Shown here: positions 51,802 to 60,545 of the stretch, piece by piece
How the letters are laid out: each line of letters opens with the position of its first letter
Numbering within the stretch: the first letter of the stretch is position 1
Program-made: the position numbers and the translations under genes
DNA from: JAAFHN01 sp031421855
GTDB lineage: Bacteria > Pseudomonadota > Gammaproteobacteria > Burkholderiales > Burkholderiaceae_C
NCBI GenBank assembly: GCA_031421855.1
Contig: JANOPN010000158.1
Coordinates: forward strand, 1-63,134
Direction of reading: 5' to 3'
Length of the DNA: 63,134 bases
Notes under the pieces: generated by a model
What the model was told of the DNA's origin: nothing
Databases searched by the model: none
Seen by the model: only the letters and a program-made list of their open reading frames with translations

Positions 51802-52845
51802 ATGAGCATCGTTTTCAAAAACATCACCAAGCGCTACGGCACCGATCCCAGCACGCCGTTGGCGGTCAAGGGCATCAGTTTTGAGGTGCAAAAAGGCACG
51901 CTCACCACCATTCTTGGGCCATCGGGCTGCGGTAAAACCACGACCTTGCGCATGATCGCGGGTTTGGAGTCGCCCACAGGCGGCTCGATTTTCATTGATG
52001 GCAAGGACGTCACCACGCTTGGGCCAGCGCAGCGCAACGTGAGCATGATGTTCCAAAGCTACGCCCTGTTTCCGCACATGGATGTGTTGGAAAACGTGAT
52101 GTACGGCTTAAAAATGAGCAACGTGCCCAAGGCTGAAGCCCGCACGCGCGGCATGGACGCACTCAAAAACGTCGGTTTGGTCGGCTTCGATGAGCGCCTG
52201 CCCAGCGAGCTCTCAGGCGGCCAACAGCAGCGTGTCGCCCTAGCCCGCGCCTTGGTGCTGGAGCCTGCGGTGCTCTTATTTGATGAGCCGTTGAGCAATT
52301 TGGATGCGCGCTTGCGCCGCGCGATGCGCGAAGAGATTCGCAGCATCCAGCAGCGACTCAAGCTCACCGTGGCCTACGTCACACACGACCAAGCCGAGGC
52401 TTTGGCCGTCAGCGACCAAATCATCGTCATGGACAACGGCGTCATCGCCCAAGCCGGTAGCCCGCAAGCGCTGTATGAGTTTCCGGCCACCGAGTTTGTC
52501 GCCGGCTTCATGGGCGAAGCGGCTCTTTTGCCCGGTATGGCCAGCGCCAACGGTGAAGTCAGCCTTGGCCCACTGCGCATCACCCCGCGCTCAACCCCAA
52601 ACCCAGGCGCAGTCAAAGTCGCCGTGCGCCCCGAAGCTTGGCAAATTCACCCCGCTGACAGCGACGGCTTGGCAGCCAAGTTGGAAAAGCGTGCCTACCT
52701 GGGCAACGTCTATGAGTACACCTTCGCCACCGAGCTCGGCTCAATCTTCGTGGTTTCACCCGACTTGGGGCAAGTCTTAAGCGTCGGCAGCGCCGCGTCG
52801 CTGCGCCTCAGCGAGCACGGGGTCAGTGTGGTGCAAGTGGGGTAA
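51802..52845 (+). CDS. AfuC/FbpC-like ABC ATPase
   Basis: 347 residues: Walker A GPSGCGKTTTLRMIAG, Q-loop FQSYALFPHMDV, signature LSGGQQQRVALARAL, Walker B VLLFDEPLSNLD and a C-terminal TOBE domain (AVRPEAWQIHPAD). It completes the importer made by the two binding proteins and the double permease. The Q-loop through signature is typical of the FbpC/PotA/MalK group, so the ATPase alone does not tell the substrate. Confidence 0.92.
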   Translation: MSIVFKNITKRYGTDPSTPLAVKGISFEVQKGTLTTILGPSGCGKTTTLRMIAGLESPTGGSIFIDGKDVTTLGPAQRNVSMMFQSYALFPHMDVLENVMYGLKMSNVPKAEARTRGMDALKNVGLVGFDERLPSELSGGQQQRVALARALVLEPAVLLFDEPLSNLDARLRRAMREEIRSIQQRLKLTVAYVTHDQAEALAVSDQIIVMDNGVIAQAGSPQALYEFPATEFVAGFMGEAALLPGMASANGEVSLGPLRITPRSTPNPGAVKVAVRPEAWQIHPADSDGLAAKLEKRAYLGNVYEYTFATELGSIFVVSPDLGQVLSVGSAASLRLSEHGVSVVQVG

Positions 52846-53151
52846 CGTCGGCGAAGACATCACACACGGTCAGACCAATGACTGAGCTAGGTCACATGTG
52901 GCGACGGACCAGCAAGACTTCATCAGTCAGCCCACACACTCAACAGTAAGTTACACCTAATGAAACCTACTGTAGACCCATGCAAGCTGCCGACTAATTG
53001 ATAAGGGAAATAGCGGCGCTAGCCAACCCGACACAATGCCTGTTTGCGCCGTCGGATTTGTGCTCACTTTTGCCCGGCAACAAACGTCAGCTTCAAAACC
53101 GTACTCTCCAAGCTTTCGATTGCGCCCTCATTCGACATGGCGCTCACCAGT
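52846..53151. other. Intergenic region without recognisable gene
   Basis: 306 bp after the AfuC-like gene. Only very short frames are present, including a 24-codon minus-strand one starting MSNEGAIESLES directly behind the Mpo1-like gene, which I cannot support as real. No repeat copy or terminator is evident. Confidence 0.6.
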
Positions 53152-53499
53152 TCATCGCTCAGACGAATTGCGCCAATAAAAGCCCTTGAGCACAAGCTCG
53201 ACCGTCATGACGTGGTTTGCGGCGATGAACCACATTGGCGAGTAGTCCGTTCGCGTGACTCGAATGTCGCCAACGGCCAAACTTCGCTCAAAAAGGCGAT
53301 GGCCGATCAATCCTGGGGCGGCATGCACGACAGGAAATGCGATGACAAGCCACGGCGTGCTGAAAAGCAGCACGGCTGCGACGAAGGTAATTCCCAAAAC
53401 CGTGCCCAGCACGTGAAGCGCCACGTTCATCGGGCTTTGGTGCTCCGAGAGAAACACCGACTTGTAGAAAACTCGAAAACCAGGTTGATGCGACGACAT
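53152..53499 (-). CDS. DUF962/Mpo1-like small membrane protein
   Basis: 115 residues from the ATG at 53499, which has an AAGG ribosome site; the frame extends upstream without one. Motif YKSVFLSEHQSPMNVALHVLGTVLG is the DUF962/Mpo1 signature (His residues in HQSP and LHVLG), followed by a helix (TFVAAVLLFSTPWLVIAF) and an acidic/basic tail. In yeast Mpo1 is an alpha-oxidation dioxygenase for fatty acids; in bacteria the role is not established. Divergent from a TetR regulator, which probably controls it. Confidence 0.75.
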   Translation of the reverse strand: MSSHQPGFRVFYKSVFLSEHQSPMNVALHVLGTVLGITFVAAVLLFSTPWLVIAFPVVHAAPGLIGHRLFERSLAVGDIRVTRTDYSPMWFIAANHVMTVELVLKGFYWRNSSER

Positions 53500-53541
53500 G
53501 ATTTGCCTTAGAAGGGGTTTGACAGAAGATCTAAATGATGC

Positions 53542-53553
53542 GAGCATTTGCTC
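53542..53553. promoter_or_regulatory. Candidate TetR operator between the divergent genes
   Basis: GAGCATTTGCTC has 4-bp perfect arms and lies 22 bp after a TTTGACA box in the 90-bp gap between the Mpo1-like gene and the TetR gene, the expected place for a shared operator. Confidence 0.4.
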
Positions 53554-53589
53554 ACTATCGCAACTCGCATTTCGTCAGCGCGCTCGCAC

Positions 53590-54216
53590 ATGTCCAACGA
53601 TCCACTTCTCCCCCGCAAACTGCCGCGACAAGTGCGGGCGGCCGCCACTGTCGAGGCGATTCTTGAGGCGGCTACTCGCGTTTTGAGTGATCGATCGCTT
53701 GCGGGCTTCAACACAAACCGAGTCGCTGAGGTCGCAGGGGTCAGTGTCGGCTCGCTGTACCAGTACTTTCCAAACAAAGCAGCGCTGGTAGCCGCGTTGA
53801 TTGAGCGCGCACAGACGTCGCTTGCCCAAGCAATAGAGGTGTCTGTCGAACGCATGCGAGGACGGCCGCTCGTTGAGGTCTTATCTGGGTTGATCGACAT
53901 TGCCGTCGAGCATCAATTCGGCAACGCGGTTTTCTCGGCAGCGCTGGATCATGAAGAACAACGGCTGCCGCTGGGTGAATTGCTGTCTGTCGCCCAGATG
54001 CGCATCGTCACCGCGGTTCAAGCCGCCTTTGAGTCCCACCCAGAGCTTGCCAATGCCTCACTTCCTGCCTGTGCGGCCGCCGATTGCCTCGCGATTGCAA
54101 AGGCGTTAATCGAGGCTGAGGCCGCTCACTCACAGCCCCACAAAGAGCCCCATACCCATGATTTGCACCAGCGCGTGCTTCGGGCACTTCGGGGATACCT
54201 CCAACCGCCGACCTAG
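53590..54216 (+). CDS. TetR-family transcriptional regulator
   Basis: 208 residues from MSNDPLLPRKLPRQVRAAAT. The N-terminal HTH (ILEAATRVL...FNTNRVAEVAGVSVGSLYQYFPNKAALV, about 20-65) is classic TetR. The ligand domain ends in a His-rich segment (HSQPHKEPHTHDLH). It diverges from the Mpo1-like gene, suggesting local repression of it, as TetR members often do with lipid or membrane genes. Confidence 0.9.
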   Translation: MSNDPLLPRKLPRQVRAAATVEAILEAATRVLSDRSLAGFNTNRVAEVAGVSVGSLYQYFPNKAALVAALIERAQTSLAQAIEVSVERMRGRPLVEVLSGLIDIAVEHQFGNAVFSAALDHEEQRLPLGELLSVAQMRIVTAVQAAFESHPELANASLPACAAADCLAIAKALIEAEAAHSQPHKEPHTHDLHQRVLRALRGYLQPPT

Positions 54217-54289
54217 ACACGCAAGGTGAGGAAGTATTCGCCCAGTGCAGCGGCGCACAGACATTTCATTTTAGGTCTGATTTAGTCAA

Positions 54290-54334
54290 TATTCATAGCA
54301 ACAAACCCAATGGATCCGGTGACCAAGAGCCAAT
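54290..54334 (-). repeat. R1 interspersed repeat, copy 8 (reverse)
   Basis: TTCATAGCAACAAACCCAAT, then GGATCCGGTGACCAAGAGCC, 95 bp before pgi. Confidence 0.9.
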
Positions 54335-54429
54335 TTGTCGTCAAATTTGACTAAACAACAGCATTTGACGGCAGTTACGTGCCCCAAAAGATCGCGGTCG
54401 GTGTCGGCTGACGCGCCAGCGCGTGGACA

Positions 54430-56100
54430 ATGACGGCCATGACCCCTAACCCAACCTCTCGCACGCGCTGCGACCGCACCCTTGCTTGGCTTGATCTTGA
54501 AGCGGCGTTTGCGTCGAACCCGTCTGAATCAGTGCGACACCAGGTCAATGAAAGCCTGCGCGCACAGAGCACCAGCTGCGCGTGGCGCATGGATGCGCTG
54601 CGGATTGATGCGCCGCACATCCATGCCGACTTGAGCAAGGCGGCTTGGGATGAGGCCACATTTGCCTCATTGATCGCGCTGGTTGACCAGTGCAGTGTGG
54701 CCCAGCACCGCGACGCGATGTTTGGCGGCGTGGCGATCAACTCGACCGAAAACCGACAAGTCATGCATTGGCTTCCCCGCCAAAGCGTGGAGACGCTAAA
54801 ACGCATGATTTTGAAGAGTAATCCGTCCTTGGTCTCCGGATCCATTGAGTTTGATGCTATCGATTTGATATCAAATTTCTCGCGCGAAGTATTGACCGCG
54901 CGCGAGACTTTGCTGTCGTTCGTTGATGAGCTGCGTGCTGACTCGCACCTGCCCGACGGCATTCACGATGTTGTCAACATTGGCATCGGCGGCTCAGACT
55001 TGGGCCCTTGCATGGTCGTGCAAGCATTGGCGCAGGTTGCAAGCGGCGGGCCGCGCGTGCATTTCGTGAGCAATGTTGATCCGTTTGCGCTCGAGCAAGC
55101 GCTCGCGACTTGCAAACCTGCCAACACTTTGTTTGTGGTGCAGAGCAAAACATTTTCGACAATTGAGACCAAGCTCAATGCGCAGGCAGCGATTGACTGG
55201 TTGCGCGCCGCTGGCTTGAACGACATTGGCGCGCACATGGTGGCCGTGAGCATGAACCCAAGCGGCGCAAAGGCCATGGGCATTGAGCGCGTGTTTGCGA
55301 TGTGGGACTGGGTCGGCGGGCGTTACTCGGTGTGGAGCGGCATCGGCTTGCCGGTGGCGATTGCCTTGGGTCGCGCGGGGTTTGAGGCGTTTTTAAGCGG
55401 CGCGGCAGACATGGATCTGCATTTCGCCAGCGCACCGCCCGATCGCAATCTGCCGATCTTGCTGGGCGCGCAAGATGTGCTGTACCGCAACTTCCACGGC
55501 TTCACTTCGCGCAGCGTCGCCCCGTATGCGCAGGCGCTATCGCGGCTGCCAGCGTACTTGCAGCAGCTTGAAATGGAGAGCAATGGCAAGCGGGTCGACG
55601 CCAGCGGCGCCGAGTTGCCATTTGCCACGAGCGCCGTGGTGTGGGGCGAGAGCGGAACCAATGGCCAGCACGCATACTTTCAGCAGCTGCACCAAGGCAC
55701 CGATGTTGTGCCCATTGAGATCATCGCGGTCAAGCAGCCGATGGCCAAGGGCGAAGCGGCCGAGCGGCAACACCGCACGCTGCTGGCAAACGCCGTGGCT
55801 CAAGCGCAAGCCTTCATGAGCGGGCGGGCCGACGCGGGCGGGCATCGACACTTTGACGGCGGCCGACCCAGCAACTTCTTTCTGCTTGACTCCCTCACGC
55901 CAGCCAGCTTGGGCGCGCTCATCGCGCTGTACGAACACCGCGTTTTTGTCGCGGGCAGCCTGTGGGGAATCAATAGTTTTGACCAATTCGGCGTGGAATT
56001 GGGCAAGGTTTTGGCGGTCGACATCGAGAAACGCATGCTTGACAAACACGTCGACGGGCTTGACGCGTCAACCGCAGCGCTGCTTGGCCGCTTGTCATGA
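54430..56100 (+). CDS. pgi: Glucose-6-phosphate isomerase with in-frame repeat insertion
   Basis: 556 residues. The PGI signatures are intact: VVNIGIGGSDLGP, GGRYSVWSGIGLPVAI and SLWGINSFDQFGVELGKVLA. Interconverts glucose-6-phosphate and fructose-6-phosphate. Between the INSTENRQVMH motif and VVNIGIGGSDLGP this protein has about 63 residues, where E. coli Pgi (from memory) has about 47. The excess of ~16 residues coincides with an R1 repeat translated as NPSLVSGSIEFDAIDLIS. The frame is kept, so the enzyme may still work with a longer surface segment. The start could also be the ATG at 54439. A HAD gene overlaps its stop. Confidence 0.94.
   Translation: MTAMTPNPTSRTRCDRTLAWLDLEAAFASNPSESVRHQVNESLRAQSTSCAWRMDALRIDAPHIHADLSKAAWDEATFASLIALVDQCSVAQHRDAMFGGVAINSTENRQVMHWLPRQSVETLKRMILKSNPSLVSGSIEFDAIDLISNFSREVLTARETLLSFVDELRADSHLPDGIHDVVNIGIGGSDLGPCMVVQALAQVASGGPRVHFVSNVDPFALEQALATCKPANTLFVVQSKTFSTIETKLNAQAAIDWLRAAGLNDIGAHMVAVSMNPSGAKAMGIERVFAMWDWVGGRYSVWSGIGLPVAIALGRAGFEAFLSGAADMDLHFASAPPDRNLPILLGAQDVLYRNFHGFTSRSVAPYAQALSRLPAYLQQLEMESNGKRVDASGAELPFATSAVVWGESGTNGQHAYFQQLHQGTDVVPIEIIAVKQPMAKGEAAERQHRTLLANAVAQAQAFMSGRADAGGHRHFDGGRPSNFFLLDSLTPASLGALIALYEHRVFVAGSLWGINSFDQFGVELGKVLAVDIEKRMLDKHVDGLDASTAALLGRLS
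54828..54874 (+). repeat. R1 interspersed repeat, copy 9, inside the pgi reading frame
   Basis: CTTGGTCTCCGGATCCATTG, then GTTTGATGCTATCGATTTG, matches the R1 core over its length. It is translated as part of glucose-6-phosphate isomerase. Confidence 0.85.
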
Positions 56101-56735
56101 AGCACATCGTTTTTGACATGGGCGGGGTGTTTTTCACCTGGGAGCCGTGGGTGTACTTGCAGCAGTTTCCGACACTTGCTGGCGATGAGGCGCAAGGCCG
56201 CGCGCTGGCCAAAGCCATTTACAGTGCGAGCGACTGGGCCTGTTTTGATCAGGGTCGGCTGACTGAGGCGCAGATTGCGCAGTCGGTTGCAAGTCGCTTG
56301 GGTGCACCGCTGGCGTTGATTGCAGATGTGGTCAAACGCACCCCTTCAGCCCTTGCGCCCATTGCCAGCACCGCAATGCTGCTGCGCGAACTGGCAACTG
56401 AGCGCGAAGCGGGGGCCAAGCACCGAATTTGGTACTTGTCCAACATGCCAAGCTCATACGCGCGGCAACTTCAAGCCAACAACGACTGGTTTGAGTGCTT
56501 TGATGGTGGGGTTTTCTCAGCCGACATCGACATGATCAAACCCAATGACGACATTTTTCACCACACCGCCGAGCGCTTTGGGTTTGACGTCGCCAACGCG
56601 GTCTTCATCGACGATCACCCGGCCAACATCGTGGCAGCCAACAATTTGGGTTGGCACACGATTCACGTCGAAGATGCCGCTGCGCTACCGCAACAATTGC
56701 GTCAGTGGCTAGCAAGCCATTCAACCCGTTATTGA
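56097..56735 (+). CDS. HAD-family hydrolase
   Basis: 212 residues of the haloacid dehalogenase superfamily: motif I IVFDMGGVFFTW, motif II YLSNMPSSYA, motif IV VFIDDHPANIVAANNLGW. It resembles YihX-type phosphatases acting on glucose-1-phosphate, which would fit the neighbour pgi, but motif I has Gly where the second Asp usually stands. It starts in the pgi stop (ATGA) and overlaps the convergent M23 gene by 7 bp. Confidence 0.82.
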   Translation: MKHIVFDMGGVFFTWEPWVYLQQFPTLAGDEAQGRALAKAIYSASDWACFDQGRLTEAQIAQSVASRLGAPLALIADVVKRTPSALAPIASTAMLLRELATEREAGAKHRIWYLSNMPSSYARQLQANNDWFECFDGGVFSADIDMIKPNDDIFHHTAERFGFDVANAVFIDDHPANIVAANNLGWHTIHVEDAAALPQQLRQWLASHSTRY

Positions 56736-58096
56736 GCGCTGGCAACCGTCATGCTGGAGGCGGCAGCCCAGTCCGAGCGCACCGTTTGTGCATGCGCTTT
56801 GAATGCGGGCATGGCGCTTGCCGCCAACGGAATCGACTCGCTTTGCTTGGCCAAGGTCAGCGGATCCTTGTGTTGACCATCAACGCGAAACTCAAAATGC
56901 AGATGCGGCCCAGTCGACCAGCCAGTCGAGCCAACCAAGCCGACCGTGTTGCCTTGGCTCACGCTTTGGCCTTTGCGCACGTTGATGCGGCTCAGGTGGG
57001 CGTACAAGGTTGTGTGATTGCTGCGGTGTTTCACGATGACCACATTGCCATAGCCGCCTTGCCAACCCGCAAAATCGACCACGCCGTCACCGACTGATCG
57101 AGCTGGCGTGCCAGTCGGCGCGGCGTAGTCCACGCCCAAATGGGCACGCCATTTTTGCAAAAGTGGATGAAAGCGCATCTTGAAGCCGCTGGTGACCCTC
57201 GAAAACTCAAGCGGCGATGCCAAATAGGCCTTGCGAAGGCTGTCCCCTAGCGCGGTGTAATACGCGCCCTTGCTGGCACCCGGTTCTTGGAACCAAATCG
57301 CGCCAAAGTTCTTGCCGTTGTTCACAAACTCAGCGCTGATCACGCGGCCTGCTTTGAGCGGCTCGCCGTCTGCCTCAAGCGCTTCGTAAACCACATGAAA
57401 ACGGTCGCCTTTGCGCAGGGCGCGGTGGAAATCGATATCGCCCGAGAAAATTTCGGCCATTTGAACCGCCACGCTGTCGGGCATGCGGGCTTCGTCGGTC
57501 GCGGCGAACAAACTGCTGCGAATCGTGCCGCTGCCAATGCGCTGGGTGGCAACCAATGGCACCATCTCCAAGTTGGACGAAAAGCCACCCACGACGCGTT
57601 TGACGGTTAACCGCTTGAAATGCACGTCGTCGTCGCTGGCCCAGCGCATCACCAAGCGCTCCAAGCGACCGTCGTCAGCCGTTTGCGCTTGAACCGAGCG
57701 ACCAGCGCGCCCCAAAATATGGGTCCGGGCTAACGCATCGCTTCTCACAAACTGCGCGGCACCGGCATCGGCCACGCCCAAGCGGGCCAGCAAGGCATCG
57801 GCCGTATCGGCCGAGCGGGTGACCTCAGAGCGGGTCAACGAGAAATTGTGCCCATCCAAGGCTTGCACTTGAGCCGTCAAATTGACCGGTGTCACCGACT
57901 CGACCACTTGGTGCACTAGCAACTCGGACGGATCCGGCGCGCGCGACACGGCAACTGCCGCTGCGCTGGACAACACCAACGCAGACACGGCCACGACGCT
58001 CAAAGGGCGTTGATTTGACTTAACCCAAGCCATCGCTTCGTCGCGAATCAGCCGCTTGCTCGCCCAAATGTCTACCAAACCGTTGAATTTCATCAC
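56729..58096 (-). CDS. M23-family peptidoglycan endopeptidase
   Basis: 455 residues: an N-terminal membrane anchor or signal (about 33-52, LSVVAVSALVLSSAAAVAV), a helical/OapA-like middle region, and a C-terminal LytM domain. The zinc motif is HLGVDYAAPTGTPA (H...D) and the HLHFE motif comes near residue 410. It probably cleaves stem peptides in the periplasm during growth or division (MepM-like). Divergent from tyrS, convergent with the HAD gene. Confidence 0.88.
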   Translation of the reverse strand: MMKFNGLVDIWASKRLIRDEAMAWVKSNQRPLSVVAVSALVLSSAAAVAVSRAPDPSELLVHQVVESVTPVNLTAQVQALDGHNFSLTRSEVTRSADTADALLARLGVADAGAAQFVRSDALARTHILGRAGRSVQAQTADDGRLERLVMRWASDDDVHFKRLTVKRVVGGFSSNLEMVPLVATQRIGSGTIRSSLFAATDEARMPDSVAVQMAEIFSGDIDFHRALRKGDRFHVVYEALEADGEPLKAGRVISAEFVNNGKNFGAIWFQEPGASKGAYYTALGDSLRKAYLASPLEFSRVTSGFKMRFHPLLQKWRAHLGVDYAAPTGTPARSVGDGVVDFAGWQGGYGNVVIVKHRSNHTTLYAHLSRINVRKGQSVSQGNTVGLVGSTGWSTGPHLHFEFRVDGQHKDPLTLAKQSESIPLAASAMPAFKAHAQTVRSDWAAASSMTVASAQ

Positions 58097-58356
58097 TTAA
58101 CTGCTGGTCAAAACCAAGCGCCGTTTTGAGGTGCCGCGTCAATTGCCTCACTGAGATTCATTGGCGCATTTGCAGCCAAATCGACCTCTACAATCAACAA
58201 AACACCGAAAAATCGTTCATCCAGCGGCTAGCATCTCCGTGCAAAACCCGCCAGTGTTGCCAATTACCAACTTCGCGCGACGAAAATATGCTCAGCGCGA
58301 TCAGGAAAACCCTCGATTCTACCGACACCCCCTCGCGTGTCACTGCGAAAAACCCT

Positions 58357-59637
58357 ATGCAAACTTCTGTTTCAAGCCCCAAAGCCGAGATCAACGTCGA
58401 GTTCCAAAGCAAACTCACGACCGCCTCGGCCGCAGTGCAGCACGCATTTGCTGTCAGCGTCCATGCCACGGACGAACTCTTACCGCAATCTGAGTGGTTG
58501 TCCAAGCTCATCAAGTCCGAAGCCAACAAAACCCCGCTGCGCATCAAACTGGGGCTTGACCCCACAGCCAAAGACCTGCACTTGGGCCACACCGTGGTGC
58601 TCAACAAGATGCGGGCTTTGCAAGACCTTGGCCACACCGTCATTTTTTTGGTGGGCGACTTCACCAGCATGATTGGTGACCCATCGGGGCGCAACACCAC
58701 GCGCCCCCCGCTCACCCGCGACGAAATCGAAGCCAACGCAAAGACTTACTACGACCAAGCCGCTTTGGTGCTCGACCCCAGCAAAACCGAGGTTCGCTAC
58801 AACAGCGAGTGGAGCGACCCGTTGGGGGCACGCGGCATGATCGGTTTGGCCGCCAAATACACCGTTGCCCGCATGATGGAGCGCGACGACTTCAACAAGC
58901 GCTTTAAGAGCGGACAGCCCATCAGCGTGCATGAGTTTTTATACCCCCTCATGCAAGGCTACGACAGCGTCGCACTCAAAAGCGACCTGGAGCTTGGCGG
59001 CACTGACCAAAAATTCAATTTACTCATGGGCCGCCACTTGCAAGTGGAGTACGGCCAAGAGCCACAATGCATTTTGACCATGCCCCTACTTGAAGGTTTG
59101 GACGGCATCGACAAAATGAGCAAAAGCAAGGGCAACTACATTGGCATCACTGAAGATGCCAACACCATGTTTGCCAAGGTGCTGTCGATCTCCGACGTGC
59201 TGATGTGGCGCTGGTACGACTTGCTGTCGTTCAAGCCCGGGCCCGAAGTTGCCGCACTCAAATCCGAAGTTTCGGCCGGGCGCAACCCAAAAGATGCCAA
59301 AGTCGCCCTGGCCAAAGAAATCACCGCTCGGTTTCACTCACCCACCAGCGCCAATGCCGCCGAACAAGACTTCATCAACCGCGCAAAAGGCGGCGTGCCC
59401 GACGAGATTGAGTCGCGTGAACTACCCTTGATTGACGGTCAGCCCATGGGCATTGGTGCGCTTTTGAGGGCGGTCGGCCTGGCCCCCAGCGGCTCTGAGG
59501 CCAACCGATTGATCGACGGCGGCGGCGTGCGCATCGACGGCGCCGTCGTCAGTGACAAGGGCTTGAAACTGACGCCAGGCACCTTTGTTTTGCAGGTCGG
59601 CAAACGCAAATTTTTGCGCATCACGTTGACAAAGTGA
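58357..59637 (+). CDS. tyrS: Tyrosine-tRNA ligase
   Basis: 426 residues from MQTSVSSPKAEINVEFQ. The frame extends upstream to 58126, but that part is unlike TyrRS. The class I motifs are HLGH (LGLDPTAKDLHLGHTVV) and KMSKSKGNYIG, and a C-terminal S4 RNA-binding domain follows (ANRLIDGGGVRIDGAVV). Long-form bacterial TyrRS (TyrZ-like). The stop overlaps the GTG start of dtd. Confidence 0.95.
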   Translation: MQTSVSSPKAEINVEFQSKLTTASAAVQHAFAVSVHATDELLPQSEWLSKLIKSEANKTPLRIKLGLDPTAKDLHLGHTVVLNKMRALQDLGHTVIFLVGDFTSMIGDPSGRNTTRPPLTRDEIEANAKTYYDQAALVLDPSKTEVRYNSEWSDPLGARGMIGLAAKYTVARMMERDDFNKRFKSGQPISVHEFLYPLMQGYDSVALKSDLELGGTDQKFNLLMGRHLQVEYGQEPQCILTMPLLEGLDGIDKMSKSKGNYIGITEDANTMFAKVLSISDVLMWRWYDLLSFKPGPEVAALKSEVSAGRNPKDAKVALAKEITARFHSPTSANAAEQDFINRAKGGVPDEIESRELPLIDGQPMGIGALLRAVGLAPSGSEANRLIDGGGVRIDGAVVSDKGLKLTPGTFVLQVGKRKFLRITLTK

Positions 59638-60098
59638 TCAGCCTGTTGCAGCGCGTCTCGCACGCCCGGGTCGAAGTGGATGGCCAAATTGTGGGCCAAA
59701 TCGGTTGCGGGCTGCTGATGTTTGTTTGCGCCCAACCCGCCGACACCCAAGCCACCACGACCAAGTTGCTGGCCAAAACGCTCAAGTTGCGCATATTCAG
59801 CGACGAGATGGGCAAAATGAACCGCAGTTTGGCCGACACGGGCGGTGGCTTGTTGATCGTGAGCCAATTCACGCTCAGCGCCGATACCCGCAGCGGCACA
59901 CGCCCCGGTTTTTCAAGTGCCGCGCCACCCGATCAAGCCCGCGAATTGTTCAATGCCTTGGTCGCATCGGCTCGACTCGCTCATTCGGGCACCCAAACCA
60001 ACGGCCTGCCCAACGTTCAAAGCGGACAGTTCGCCGCCGACATGCAAGTGCATCTGCTCAACGACGGCCCGGTAACGATCCCCATGACCGTGAATTGA
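59634..60098 (+). CDS. dtd: D-aminoacyl-tRNA deacylase
   Basis: 154 residues from a GTG that overlaps the tyrS stop (GTGA). DTD motifs SQFTLSADTRSGTRPGF and NDGPVTIPMTVN (active site with the Gly-cisPro element) and QSGQFAADMQVHL are present. It removes D-amino acids, notably D-Tyr, from tRNA; the coupling to tyrS is functionally apt. Confidence 0.95.
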   Translation: MISLLQRVSHARVEVDGQIVGQIGCGLLMFVCAQPADTQATTTKLLAKTLKLRIFSDEMGKMNRSLADTGGGLLIVSQFTLSADTRSGTRPGFSSAAPPDQARELFNALVASARLAHSGTQTNGLPNVQSGQFAADMQVHLLNDGPVTIPMTVN

Positions 60099-60102
60099 CT
60101 TT

Positions 60103-60156
60103 TTTCAGTCTTTTTCGCACTTGGTCTCCGGATTCATTGGGCTTGTTGCTATGACT
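60103..60156 (+). repeat. R1 interspersed repeat, copy 10
   Basis: CAGTCTTTTTCGCACTTGGT, then CTCCGGATTCATTGGGC and TTGCTATGA, 5 bp after the dtd stop. The gap 60099-60545 holds this and copy 11, no gene. Confidence 0.88.
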
Positions 60157-60280
60157 TTCGCGTAATCACTCGGCACATCAACCACGCCACCCGCTCTGCC
60201 ATGGCTTCGAAGGTGGCAATCCAGGGCGACGACAGCCCCTTTCCGATTGGCGGATGCGGGGTTGCTTGATGGTGGGGGGC

Positions 60281-60401
60281 ATTCAACGCAGAGGCGCTGA
60301 GGGCGCTACAGAGCCCCGAAGAGGGTTTTTGGGGGTTTTTGGGGGTTTTTTTAGTGCTTTTTTGGCACTTTGTCACCGGATTCATTGGGTTTATCGCCAT
60401 C
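60281..60401 (+). repeat. Composite long repeat including R1, copy 11
   Basis: A longer unit: ATTCAACGC, a GGCGCTGAGGGCGCT block, GGGTTTTTGGGGG tracts, AGTGCTTTTTTGGCAC, then the R1 core TGTCACCGGATTCATTGGG. The same order recurs at 62494-62612. Confidence 0.85.
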
Positions 60402-60511
60402 ACCGTTGGATTGAAGACGGAAGTCGGTTCAAGCCAAATGTCGCAACGCAAGGCCTGATCAACATCTTTGAGCCGCGCGACTCCGCTGAGATCACGAATT
60501 CTTACAAAACC

Positions 60512-60545
60512 TTGTAATTTTAACAATCATAGTTAAAATTGCAGT
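60512..60545 (+). promoter_or_regulatory. Promoter with perfect 9-bp inverted repeat, possibly leaderless
   Basis: AATTTTAAC (60516-60524) and its exact complement GTTAAAATT (60532-60540) are separated by 7 bp, directly before the ATG at 60546. They include a -35-like TTGTAA (60512) and a -10-like TAAAAT (60534). No ribosome site is visible, so the transcript may start at or near the ATG. Confidence 0.55.

Noticed and set aside
47459..52845. Iron(III) transport as the default reading of the FbpABC-like genes
   Set aside because: Not excluded, but the neighbours (zwf, hexR, pgi) and the AfuA-like Cys pair favour sugar phosphates; no Fur-type box or siderophore gene is seen.
52998..53189. 63-codon plus-strand frame in the gap after the AfuC-like gene
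   Set aside because: No ribosome site, no recognised family, and it overlaps the Mpo1-like gene antisense.
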